Below are positions 22,733 through 33,602 of a stretch of DNA of 64,000 nt, piece after piece. Below the pieces are notes generated by a model. The model made no database searches, was not told where the DNA came from, and was given only the letters and a program-made list of their open reading frames with translations. Origin of the DNA: Plantago ovata (Eukaryota > Streptophyta > Magnoliopsida > Lamiales > Plantaginaceae). The translations under genes and the position numbers were made by a program. The DNA lies in NCBI GenBank assembly GCA_028274465.1, contig CM051457.1, positions 74,746,496-74,810,495 on the forward strand, written 5' to 3'. Positions within the stretch are counted from its first letter, which is position 1; the number at the start of each line of letters is the position of its first letter.

Positions 22733-23875
22733 TCAATAGGGCAAGATCCCTTGTAGGTGTCGATCACAGAGTGCACCTTGGTCAAGAAAGCTCTTCCTAA
22801 ACAAAATGACCTTGTGCTTCTCTGGCTCTCCTAGACCACTCTTCTCAAACAGATTCATTGGGAGCACATTAGAGAATGCTCCCGTATCTAGTGTAGCACG
22901 GACATCATCGAGACCACCTATCCCAACCCTAAAATCAAAACTATCAGGGATTGGTTCGGGATCTTCATTCTCCTCATCACTCACATCGAATCCTAGGCCC
23001 TTATCTTCCTCCTTGGCCAATGGAGGCTCACCTTGTGCACAACACTTTCACTAAACACCCTTCTTTATGGTGATCTCCACGGGAAGGTCTCCTACCAAGG
23101 TTATCGACATCGACTTCTCTGTATTACTGGGCAACATCCCTTGCTTCCTACTTGCTCCAGGGTCGATCAGTTCTTGCATCTTTTGGTGAGCAAGCCTAGT
23201 ACTTGCCTCCAATTGATCAAGCCTACCCCTCGTCTTCTCTGAGTCTTCTTCATACCTCTTCATAAACCTTTGGGTGTTATCCACCATCTTCTAAAAATTT
23301 TCCAAGAGAGCAGCTGACTTGGACTTAGGTGCTTCGGCTCTAGGAGTAGGGTTTTCAAAATGATCATTGCCGTATTTGAGATTACTACGGTCTTGGTTGG
23401 GTCCATAGGTTTGGTTCGGAGATGCATAACCATGGTTGCTTCGGAACCCCTTCTTCCAATATCCACCACGCTTGTTCCTACCATCTTGCCAATAGCTACC
23501 CTCCTCACGGACTCCAAATTCTACAGCAAACACCTCTTTTTCTCTTGCTTCTACCCAATAAACACCATCGTTTGCTAGTTCAGACCTACACATATGAGCC
23601 CCATGCCCATAGTTCTTGCATACCCTGCAAACCTCATTGGAAAGAGCCTGCCCCATCGAGGTCTTAAGGGCCTGCCTCATCTCATTGGCGAAGTCATCAA
23701 ACCTATCCCCACTCACACCATTCAACTGCACATCGGGTTTTGCTGGAACTTCAGTTCCACGCCTCGTGTTCATGCCCCTTGGATCTTTTAACTGAGACCC
23801 CTTCGCAAGCCTCTAAAAACACGCCCACACATCCTCGGCGGTCTCCTCCCAAATATTCCCATGGCACAGGAAATC
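22733..23875 (-). pseudogene. gag: Gypsy gag C-terminus and protease of C
   Basis: Minus strand. The frame enters in the retrotransposon gag C-terminal text (WEETAEDVWAC) at the D junction, then a CCHC zinc knuckle CRVCKNYGHGAHMC near 23,600, a Gly/Asn-rich linker, a coiled region (EEDSEKTRGRLDQLEAS) and a retropepsin domain with the active site LDTGAFSNVLP near 22,880. Stops interrupt at about 23,810, 23,290 and 23,050. At 23,290 the other copies have Gln and C has TAG, a C-to-T change. The protease part is short and no polymerase follows. It is homologous to E (51,190-52,385) and H (47,495-48,700). Confidence 0.85.
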
Positions 23876-25391
23876 TGTTGGTCCCTTTAAACAACAAGAA
23901 AAGACTAGAGGGGGGGGTGAATAGTCTTTTCAAACTTTCATCGTTTAAAAACTTTCTCAGCAAGTGCTTATTACTTTTCAGTAATGATTTTGCTGATACT
24001 TAACTTTCTCAGCAAGTACTAGTTACTTTTCAGTTACGAGTTTTACTGGTACTTTAAAAACAGAGTGCGGAAGTCTTTATACAATAAGTGCTTTTCAGAG
24101 AGTGATAGTTTCAGCAAGTGAGCAAAGTGACAGTGTATAAATAGTTAAGCTTGCTGAAAACTAAATGCGGTAAAGTAAATCACACAAACACTTTTATAAT
24201 GGTATCTAAGAGTGGCGTAATCTCTAAACTAATCCACTTTGTCCTTTGTAGGACTGAATCCACTAAGATAAGTTTGAGGTTCCTTACAACACGTATCTAT
24301 AATGATTCTTCAGAAACCAAAGCACACTTGCTTCGTTTCCAACCTAACTAGAGAACGAAACTTTGTTCTCCACCAAACTTGGGACAATTAATCAGCAAAA
24401 CTATGCTTGATTAATTCCCCCTGAATTTCACGCCTGGAGAAGGGTGTTTATCAGTTAGAGAGGTTTGAGATAAGATGACTTGAGTATAACTTTTTCAGCT
24501 ATAACAAGTTATCTAAAGAAACAAAACTTGGAATACTTTTCAGTAAACAAGTTAAGTTGTTTCTGGTGTCAAGACTTGTTCTTGTTCGAAAGAAAGAACA
24601 CTTAACTAATTTCTTAGCCGTAAATATTCTACTTCTTCATAAGTAGCTTTTGTTTCAAGCTTAAGTCTTGGAACGGATCAATAGGCAGTAAAGAGTATGG
24701 AAGATTGAGTGTTTAAGCACAAGTGAGAGTTTGATCACGTTGTTGACACACTTCAACTCTTTGCCGGATGACCTATATTTATAGTGAATCAAGGGAGCCG
24801 TTTGAATTTCAAATTCTAAGGCTTTGTTCCTTAAGATGTCACTATCTTGCTTTTGTACTTTCAGCACCGTCCTTCATTTGTCTTCTAGTCTTCATGTTCT
24901 TCGCATGCTTACTTTGCATTTAATGTTCATTTGAATTGAATTCAAATGTGAACGTTGGATCCAAAATGCAAGTACTTTCAGCAAGGAGGTCACATATGTA
25001 TTTCAGCAAGCGGTCAGTCTCAGTTTCAGCAAGCACAGCCTACTCTGTCATATAGATTTTCACTTATGCGAGCTGTTGCTGAAATTTCCACTTTCTGAGG
25101 AACATGTGCCTTTGTAGATACCATCTTCAGAAATCTTCTTAAGACTTCAGTCTTCGAATTTTCAAGTTTCTGAACGGTTCTAGTGCTTCAATAGTTCATT
25201 TGTAAAAACAAAGTACATCATCAGCAAAACTAAAGCACTTAACTAGTACCTACACTAAGTCTTCAGCAAACGTTCCTCTTTTACAATGTCCTTAAAATTC
25301 TAAATTCATATGGACCTTAAGAGTACTAGTTACTGGACTTTCCTTAATTTAGCATGGTTAATTGCTCATCAAATTTACAAGTTTCCTAACA
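23876..25391 (-). repeat. 3' LTR of Sirevirus D
   Basis: 1,516 bp, with TGTTAGGAAAC at 25,391 and ...GGGACCAACA at 23,876 on the minus strand. It is close to the B LTR in length and text. TATA box at 24,776-24,783. The outward left flank is gypsy C gag; the right side is the polypurine tract, so it is a 3' LTR and not a solo LTR. Confidence 0.92.
24776..24783 (-). promoter_or_regulatory. TATA box in LTR D
   Basis: TATAAATA on the minus strand in the same context as A and B. Confidence 0.65.
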
Positions 25392-25820
25392 AATTTCCCC
25401 CTTTTTGATGTTAGCAATCCATGGATAAATTAATTGTTACAATTTTAGAGGTTTCTGATGTTGAATAAATCAGTTGAATAATGCAAACATACTTGAATAA
25501 TAAAACCGTAAGCATAAGTAGATTGCATAATCAAAAACCAATAAGAGTCAAAAGCTTATTGCTGATAGTTATCTTTCAGTAAGTTTACAAGAAAGTTCAG
25601 AGATAACTACAAAAATCAGCAAACAAAACAAACAAAGCTTTTTACAAGGGACTTAAACTATTCCAGCAGAATATTTCTTTAGATTCTCCCTTACACTCTT
25701 CTCAGCATGAGCAAATAATTCAACACAGTCCTTCTCGTAATCTTCAAGTAGCTTACGGACTTCAAGTTGAATAATCCTTGAATTCTTGCAGGCAGTATAA
25801 TGATGGTTTTCACCATTCAT
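25392..25820 (-). other. Polypurine tract and 3' untranslated region of D
   Basis: The sense-strand PPT AAAAAGGGGGAAATT (25,392-25,406) directly precedes the LTR and primes plus-strand synthesis. The remainder is AT-rich with no credible ORF. Confidence 0.85.
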
Positions 25821-28437
25821 TTATTTGTAGTGAAGTACCCACAAGTGCATGCCCCAATTGCTAGCATGGAGAAGTTGAGTATCTGAAATTCCCTTGTTGG
25901 CATGAATCTTTCTTAACCAGAGAAGATCTTCTTCTTGATCCTTGGCAGTGAGATAAAAATACTCATAAGGAATCAAGCCATATTTCTTCTTTGACTTCTT
26001 GGTTAAAGGATCACTGTAGTAAGCAACATCAATCGGCTTGATTAAATCAGGCTCTTGCTTCATTAACTTGCTGATTGAAGTTCTTCTTACTAAGACTTCC
26101 AGATTCAGCCATTTTGCAACAATGTTTCTTGGGTAGGGAGGAGGATCCCTTTCTTTTCTTTGCACTTTTAATTCAATCCAAGTGTACATTTGATTCAATA
26201 CAGCAGTTGGAAATAAATCATTGACCAACAAATCTTCCATCTTTAAGACCCAGCAACCATGTAGGTTTCTGATCACATTTTGAGTTGTTTCCTCATTGCT
26301 GGTCTTTGTATATTCTATGCCAGTGCAAATTGCAATGCTGGCAAGCCTCTTTTCTTCCGGTCTTTTCCTCTTCTTGACTTAGCAATTTCTTGATCTCTTG
26401 CTGAAGATCTTGAGTCAAAAGAGAAGTGTTTGGATTGGCTAGAAGGAGTTAAGGCTGTAATAGGCCTAGGTCTTATTGCTTGAGCTATTGTTTGGTCATC
26501 ATCATTATCATCATCTTCATTCAGATCTTGATGACTATCAGTGTGACAGTATCCTTGAGTTTCAGCAGAAGTTCTTCTCCTTTTTTGGATTTGCTGAACT
26601 TCTCTCAGAATCTGTTTCAGCTCGTTTCTTAGAACTTTGCTCTTTTTCAACAAGAGGTTCTCTAGGAGGTGGACCAGGCAGTATCAATGGTGCTTCAGCA
26701 CAGTGTTTCTTTTATCTTGAAGATTTTCTTTGTTTATCTTCCCCCTTAGACATGGATTGCATCATCGGTTGGATGTGTAGAGAGAAAAACTCATTGCAAT
26801 TTTCAGCAAGAGTACTTAGGCTGTTGTATTTGAGAATTATGCCTTGCTGATCAGCAGTTAGCTTGGACAGTTCTTCTTTAATACAAGCCAAGTTCTCCTC
26901 ATGTCTGCGCTCATTGTCGACTTTTTCTTCAATAAAAGCCTGAGCCTTTTTCAATGCACTTTTAGCCAGTTTGAGTGCTTGACTGACATGTTCTTCATAG
27001 CTTTTGTGATGTAGACTGATGTCTTTCTGAGCTATGGTAAGAGAAGTATTGCGTTTCAGCACTGTAGCCAGTATTTTGCCAATGTCAAGCGGACTCTCAG
27101 CAAGCAATGCATCACCCTCTTATTGGCATGCTTTGTGAACAACCATTAGTGCCTTTATTCTAGGAGTAAAATCCTCAACGTTAGGAAATGGCACTAGAAA
27201 GGGAGTACGTGAATGAGCTTTGATCTCAGTAGCGAATTGATCATCATTTCTCAGTAAGCGACTTCTCTCAGCATCTCCTTCACAAGTTTCGAGAGATGGA
27301 GGAGGAATTGCGACCTCTGTGGGTTCAATTTTCTTTGTTATTTCTTCTTCATTTGCTGAGAAGTTAAAGAGATCTTCTTCGTCATCAGATTCGTCAAGGC
27401 CAGAAACCTTGGTTCCCAAATCTTTAGCTTCAGACAGTTGTGGTTGAGTGGTTTCTGAGGGCAACTCTTTTAACTCAACAACTGGAGTTTCACTAGTAGT
27501 AAGTGGAAGGAAGGAGACTTACGTGTTGTTCACTCCTGAAGATTGAGTAATGTCTAGATTTTGCGTATGTCGAGCATGAATCTGTAGACTATTTTGAAGT
27601 GCTCTTTGATAATCTTCATCCATTTCTTCATCTTCAAGGTTTGGATCAGTGACCTTGGCTTCGAGTAAAGCTAACTCGGCATCAGAAAGCTTAGTTTTGC
27701 CTAAGTGCATTTCATCACGCTTTCTGGCGTACTCTTCTTCAGTTTCAGCAACTTGTTCAGGTTCTTGAGTACTTGTCTCAACAGGAGAAGGAGTGGATTC
27801 TTGATGCTGCCTGTTGGTCAGCTTGTTGATTTTCAGTTTCAGCAACTGTTAGTTTAACTCCACCAACATCAGGACTAGGACCTTGATTATCATCATCATC
27901 GTCCTTGTTGTCCTTAGAACCTTTTCCTTCATCATCATCACTCGTATCCTTTGGGATATTTTCATCCTCTTCCTCTTCATCATCGTCCGTTAGTATGACT
28001 AACTCGAGATGTTTGTACATAGCAGCGCTTGTAACTTCCTCTTCTTCATTGATTTTGTGGGGATTAGCCACCACGGGTACAAAGGAACCCTTGAGCATCA
28101 CAGCTTGTTCAGCTGGAGAGGCACTTTTGAATTTTGCTTTCATATTTTCTCTGATTAGAGCAATCAGACTTGAGCAGCTCATTAGCTGAGAATATGTAAG
28201 CTCTTCTGGAAGTATTGAGTGTACAAAAGTCTCGAGTCTCAGTAAAGATATTCTCTTTTTCTCATTGGACAAATGAAGGTGAAGATCAGAGAAATCCATC
28301 CTTTTGTACCGTTGCCAGTTGCTGACAGACTTAGCAACTCTGGTCAAGGTATTCTTTTTGAAGTTTGAGTAGAGTTCTTCTGAACTTACTTCAAGATCTT
28401 CAGTGATGTGAACCACTTTAGTGGTCTCCTTTTAAGC

Positions 28438-28512
28438 CTGAAAGAGAACAAAATTAAGTTCAGGAAGGTTTTGGAAAATAGTTTTAGAGTCTAAAACTGT
28501 AATATGATTTAC
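28438..28512 (-). other. Predicted intron (75 nt) in env-like gene
   Basis: Minus strand: donor CAACAG|GTAAAT, acceptor TTCTCTTTCAG|GC with a pyrimidine-rich tail. Phase 0 on both sides. Removing it joins frame-compatible exons, apart from one TAA immediately downstream. Confidence 0.65.
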
Positions 28513-28608
28513 CTGTTGATGTTCAGCAAGCTCATGTTGCACACTAAGTTGTGCTGGTACTATTTCCATTTCTTCAGGAGCTTGGGCAGCATCCTTGAAT
28601 TGTTCATC

Positions 28609-28680
28609 CTGAAATAACTTTATATTAGATACAAGTACTAAGTTTTCAAACTTAGTAGATTTACCAAAATTTTCATCTAC
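28609..28680 (-). other. Predicted intron (72 nt) in env-like gene
   Basis: Minus strand: donor CAGCAG|GTAGAT, acceptor GTTATTTCAG|GATGAA, phase 0. The downstream exon is 96 nt (32 codons) with no stop. Confidence 0.68.
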
Positions 28681-28749
28681 CTGCTGAACATGAGTTGTGG
28701 ATTCTGGTGCAGAAGTTTCACCAATCTTCTGACTTGTATCTTGAGAAGT

Positions 28750-28824
28750 CTGTAAGGAAATAATTATATCAGCAAAAGATAAAGTTTCAGATAGTGAAGT
28801 TTTGCTTATATCTGAGTTAACTAC
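28750..28824 (-). other. Predicted intron (75 nt) in env-like gene
   Basis: Minus strand: donor AGCAG|GTAGTT, acceptor TTTCCTTACAG|ACTTC, phase 0. The downstream exon is 69 nt (23 codons) with no stop. Confidence 0.68.
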
Positions 28825-30234
28825 CTGCTAAAGAAGGGCAGGTGGTGACTCAGTCCTTCCAGCATTGATAACATCTTCATTATCTGGGACTTGTCTTCAT
28901 CAGACTTCTTCTCTTGCTCTATTTGAGAAAGCTGTGCAGATTCAACAATCTCCCTTGTCTCTGTGTCTCTGAATTGACAAGTTGAGCAGAGACATCTAGA
29001 CCTTTAAGTTCACTACTTGTCATGAACAGGTCTATTGACTTATTGGAGTTGTCATCAATCTCCATGTCCATTTGCTGGCTTAGGTCAGTCAGCACCAGTT
29101 GGACTTTGTCAATAGAAGTTATCAGTGAACTTGGTCTAATATTCTCAGCATCATGAGATGCGTCGTCGAATATTGTCTCTTGTTGTGTTTCAGCAACCTC
29201 TAGGACTTGAACCATTGCAGTCTCAGCAAGTGGTTCTTCAACAGTTGCATCTTCAACAATTTCTGGGACCGTATTTGTTGCGTGTTCAGCAACTATCTCT
29301 TCAGCAACATTGTCAGCAAGTGTCGCTCTTCTCAAGTCTGCAGCAATATCACTTGCTGGTTCCAGAGTGTTGTCATCAAGATTATCTACAATGTAGATAT
29401 CGGGGACTTGGGCAGGAATTTGATTTCCACTGCCATGCGGTCTTATATCAGCAGATGTATCAACGTTAGGTTGATTGTTGAAGGCTTCTACAAACACTTC
29501 AACATTGCTGAAGGCTTCAACAATGGCCACCTTCTCAAGCCAACTTGGTCAATTTCTCCAACTTGGGAGTCTAAGTCTTTGATTAGTAGCAGAGCTACCA
29601 GACCAAGCGAATGGCAGAGATGTTTCCTCTTTACGTGCTTTGAAGTCCAAGTCACGGGAGCAATCTCTCATTTCTTCATATTTTCATTTCTGACATCACT
29701 GTAGAAGGCTTCGATTTCTTCATCAGTGGCAGTGATGTCATCTTCAGTTCCAGTAGTTGGAATATGAAAGATGATTGCTAAATCAATCCATTTCAGGATG
29801 ATTTGCACACCTTGAACTAAGGTAGAAATCACTTTTTCAGTGACTCCTTGTCCGTCAGTAAGGGTTTGGATTTCTGCATTATTGTAGAACTCCATTGTGT
29901 CCAACACGCTCACTTTCTTAGTGCGAGCAGTAATGATGAAAAGAAGGCCTTGTTGATTAATCAAGTTCAACGCCTCTTCGTTTTCTTCGTCCACATCTTG
30001 TTCATAGAAGTATCTAATGTACTTCTCCTTGGAAAATCCACCCCACTGCATCATCTGCTCACACTTTGCAGTGTCGAGATATGCAGGCGGCATGGGTCTT
30101 TCAGTTACTCGGTCGTTTTTCAACACAATTTTCACTATGTTGGTTGTCGGAATTTCAACCGGAGTAGTGCTTTTTCCAGCACTGTCTGCTTTGGATGACT
30201 TAGAGGTCTTAGATGATTGTCTCTTAGGAGCCAT

Positions 30235-30594
30235 CTCTTAAATAGTGAGGGAGTTGTACGAAAAAGAGAGTTTTTCTTTTTGACCGGAGGATTTGCAGAG
30301 AAAGGAAATGTGAGTTAAAGAATTTTGTCTTTCTCTAACTATTTGTTTATATAGTCTTTATTGTGTGAGAAGCTCAATGGTTTTGAGTTCTCAACAAGGG
30401 TAAAGCAGAGATTCATCTGTGTTAGTGGAGCCTTTGCATTAAATGCGTAGTGGTCCACTAACAAAAACCGTCAGAGCACACTTTCTCTTTGTAATATCAA
30501 CCGTTGGATCAAAATATGCTTTAAAATCAATGGCCACGATTGTATTTCATGTCATGATTAACAACGAGTTTATCTGTGCCACGATTAACGTCAC
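30235..30594 (-). promoter_or_regulatory. Leader and candidate internal promoter of D env-like gene
   Basis: TATATAAA on the minus strand at 30,346-30,353, 112 bp before the ATG, matching the box at 1273-1280 in A. The surrounding non-coding text is conserved with 1,140-1,520. GTCAC at 30,590-30,594 is the TSD of element E. Confidence 0.5.
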
Positions 30595-31877
30595 TGATGA
30601 CAGTGTTTTTTACACTATCATTCGAGTCTCTTTTCATCAATTTAGTGCATTTTGTTAGAATAGTGCACATTTCCATTTCTTTTGTTCTTTTCAGGTTTTA
30701 GGTGGAAATCGCTTTTTTTGATGTAATTCATGGCGAAACAATGATGTCTTGGTGCAACGAGATCACCCGTGGCGTGTCAAGGAGTACCGAGATGAGTTTT
30801 AAGGCCAAGAGATCAAGTTCGGAGCTCAAAACCGTGCAAGGGGCCGAATTCGAGGATCCAAAGGAGGAATTCCGCACGGGCCGCGTTCTGCCCGTGCGGG
30901 GCGCACCGCCGCGTGTGCGGCGGACCACCGCGTGGAGGGCGCACCGCCCCGCACGCGGCGGTGCACCGCGGAGCTTCCGACAGCTGTATATATATATCCC
31001 AAAATATGCGAATTTTCATATCTCTTTTCATATTTTTCCAGACATAAACCCTAGAGCTTGTTCTGGGGATATTTTCTCTTACAATCTCTGTAACTTAGCG
31101 ATTTTGGAGCTAGAGGAGAGATTTGGACATCGTTTAATCTCACCTTGCTAGATCTTTGTGAGTTTTAGCCATTCACCGGAGATTGACAACCTTTGGTGGT
31201 AACCTTGTATCTCACAATTCTGCTATTTATCTTTCAATTAAACATGTTTTCTTTCATTATTGCTTCGATTATGATTGTTTATCGTGTTATTGATATGAAT
31301 AGCTAAGCATCTAATTGTTGATAGTATGTGAATTCGAAGCTAGGGTTCGTATTATGCATGATTGAGTTTCTGAGTCTTTTACTTGTTTAATTATCTTAAT
31401 TCGATTCTTTGATCAGACTAAGCCATATATTTTCGTAGAAAGGTGTTAGAAACACTAGGACAATTCAAGATCATCGATTCAATTATATATAATTTGCAAG
31501 TACTGCTTGAACTAAGATTGACAACCTTAGCCAAGTATTAGTATAGGTAGGAAGCTTTCAAAATACACGTCTCTAAACCTGTCTTTGGTGTTTGTAAATC
31601 TAAGGCAGTACGAGTTGCAATTTCATGCATAATTAGAACTTGATGCTTAGAACGAGCATACTATCACCAACATTCTCCATATATTGTTAAGTTAAGTTAG
31701 AGATTAATTTGTTTTCTGAAATTATATATAGTTATTTAGTTAAAGCTAGTTTAGTCCCTAGAGATCGACACTCGAGGTCATCTTACCTCTGCACTACGTG
31801 TTTTGTGTAGTTGTGAGTTGTCCTTTGGCTTAAAACAAATTTATTTGATTGTTCGAGTCTGACAATCTCGTTCATCA
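30595..31877 (+). repeat. 5' LTR of E
   Basis: 1,283 bp. GC-rich palindromic repeats at about 30,885-30,980 (GCGCACCGCC / GGCGGTGCACC) lie immediately upstream of a TATATATATATA at 30,987-30,998, the likely core promoter. The 3' LTR (56,590-57,889) has several substitutions and indels against it. Confidence 0.92.
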
Positions 31878-31880
31878 AAT

Positions 31881-31898
31881 TGGCGCCGTTGCCAGGGA
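31881..31898 (+). other. Primer-binding site of E, tRNA-Asp
   Basis: TGGCGCCGTTGCCAGGGA, three bases after the LTR. It is complementary to the 3' end of plant tRNA-Asp with one mismatch, as known for Athila-type elements. Confidence 0.88.
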
Positions 31899-32010
31899 CT
31901 ATAACTCCTTTTTACTCTTTAGCTTGTTTATTTTCAGCATTCAATTTCCAGAATTTAGTAGTTTAAGTTTGTTTCCCTTTGATACTCACTTCATTCGTTT
32001 CAGGTAGTTT

Positions 32011-32347
32011 ATGCAGAGCACGAGATCTAGTGGAATTCCTCTTGTTGAACCTATTGCGGAGATTGATAGGGTATATCAGCAAAGGAAGCGAGTGAGTGCT
32101 AGAGTTGAGGTAGTGGAGGAAGATTTCTCTGATTCTCTACAGGAGATTTTTAAGCAACCGGATTCTTGGGAAGGTTTTGTGATGTCTCACCCACTCTTGA
32201 AATCATGGGTTCAACCCAACCAGGAATGGATGAGGGGTCAGTCTATTGTTCTCTCTGCTGCAACTCGTGATGTAGAGATCAAGAATCACATGTTCCAGCA
32301 ACTCCCGAGGTTCTATGGTTTGCCAAGGGAGGATGTGATGGGGTACT
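32011..32347 (+). pseudogene. gag: Gypsy gag of E, N-terminal piece
   Basis: The ATG at 32,011 begins MQSTRSSGIPLVEPIAEIDR, homologous to the H gag start (49,418 minus). It runs through KSWVQPNQEWMRG and the block LPRFYGLPREDVMGYL, then is cut by insertion of H after the target GTACT (32,343-32,347). The same codons resume at 50,786. Gag of this family coats the element RNA. Confidence 0.88.
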
Positions 32348-33602
32348 TGATGAAAGGCGTTGGTGTCGTGTTCCAACGAGAATCAAATAAATTTGTATTT
32401 AGCCAAAGGCAATTCACAACTACAACGAAAACCGTAGTGTAGCAGTAGAATAACCTCGAGTGTCGATCTCTAAGGACTATAACTAGCTTTATCTAATCTA
32501 ATTTAGAATATAAAATAGCAGACGATTTAGCAAAGGTTTTTCTTAATAGATAATGGAGATTGGTGATAGTATGGTCCTTCAAAGCATAACGGGTTAATAA
32601 TCATGCATAAATTCCTCGGTTTTGCATAGAGATCTTTGATCAATGAATTGTCCAGTTGTAATTATCAAACACTACGAAGATAAAGATTTGGATAGGTCAA
32701 AGACCAATGAATTGTCCAATTGTATGTAATAATTAATCAATAATACGAAGATAGAGATTTAGATAGATCAATGAAATAAAGCAATAACACGGAGTATAAT
32801 GCGCGATATAGCCATTAGCATAATTATCAACCCTTCGCTAAGAATTCACATACTATCACCAACGAGAAGTTTAGATACTCATAGTTGTCATGCAATCAAC
32901 AGAAATCATAGAAGAAAACATGTTGAAAGATATATAAAAATAAGTAGAAAAACGGTAAGATACAATGTTACCGAAGGTTGTCAATCTCCGAAGAATCGCG
33001 ATCTTACAAGCTCCAAACTGCTATGAAAAAGTATCTCCTAAGCTATGAACCCCAGAACAGGCTCTGGGAAGTTCCTACCTAAAACTACAGAGAAAGGTGA
33101 GAGAAAAGGTTTGGAAAAGTATGAAAATCGGAGAAAAACTGAGCAACTATATATAGGCTACGAATTGTGTGGGGCGAAGGGCCCCACACACCGGGCGACT
33201 CGCCTGGTGTGGGGCGATTCGCCCCACATCCCGGGCGATTCGCCCGGGAGTAATTTTCGGCCAGATACGCGTTTTCGACGCGTTTTTGGATTTCTTCCCC
33301 TTTTCGGACTCGATTTCTGACTTCTAGTGGCCTTTTAACCTCCAGATTCGACCCCTAGACTTCAAATCCTATCCGGAATCTTTCAGATACTCCAAATAGG
33401 CTTCTGGAACACCAATTCCTTGCCTACTTCAATATATTTGCCCGGAAATCCTCGTTTTTCAACCAAAACCTGTAAAATAAAGACTAAAGGGAAACGTGAC
33501 ACTATTCTAATAAAATGCACTAAAATATAGCTAAATTAACATAGAGGATAGCTAAAATAGGTGAAAAAGACTCAAATGAAAGTGTAAAATACACATTCAT
33601 CA
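32348..33602 (-). repeat. 3' LTR of H
   Basis: 1,255 bp with TGATGA/TTCATCA ends. GC-rich hairpins at about 33,168-33,250 (GGGGCGA/TCGCCCC units) flank TATATA at about 33,150. The right LTR lacks about 24 bp present here near 33,255 and differs at several percent of sites by eye, so H is older than I. Confidence 0.92.

Larger units (their letters stand above)
19022..23875 (-). mobile_element. Athila-type gypsy element C (gag-protease type), 3' part
   Basis: Minus-strand element inserted in the gag of B (GTTAC at 19,017-19,021 as candidate TSD). It shows 3' LTR, PPT, non-coding region and gag-protease, then is cut in gag at 23,875 by Sirevirus D. There is no trace of RT, RNase H or integrase between protease and PPT, and no env-like ORF. 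Its 5' end is not in the window. Confidence 0.85.
25821..30234 (-). pseudogene. Sirevirus env-like gene of D with three short introns
   Basis: The ATG at 30,234 gives MAPKRQSSKTSKSSK, homologous to A. The frame runs to 29,668, then continues in other frames: an Ala/Glu/Thr-rich acidic part (29,530-28,919), two short exons (28,749-28,681 and 28,608-28,513) set between GT-AG introns, a domain read 28,416-27,778 ending in an Asp/Glu-rich run, an acidic part (27,845-27,120), a coiled-coil stretch (27,107-26,712) and a C-terminal domain (26,276-25,821, ...HASNWGMHLW). Stops in the deduced frame are mostly TAA or TAG where a C-to-T change from CAA or CAG would explain them (near 28,434, 27,520 and 27,119). 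A few frameshifts remain. No membrane segment or signal peptide is seen, so a true envelope role is unsupported. The length of about 4.4 kb is large for such ORFs. Confidence 0.7.
23876..30594 (-). mobile_element. Sirevirus-type copia element D, 3' half
   Basis: 3' LTR, PPT and env-like gene on the minus strand, inserted into the gag of C (AAATC at 23,871-23,875 as candidate TSD). The body is interrupted at 30,594 by gypsy E and continues at 57,890 after the duplicated GTCAC. The joined text matches the uninterrupted element A at 1,510-1,535. Confidence 0.93.

Noticed and set aside
27480..27525. GTAAGT donor and a fourth intron in the env-like gene
   Set aside because: The TAAG belongs to an in-frame TAA and the same frame continues beyond; an acceptor would leave an intron of about 40 nt, too short.
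31881..31898. tRNA gene fragment
   Set aside because: It is the primer-binding site complementary to a tRNA 3' end; no cloverleaf around it.
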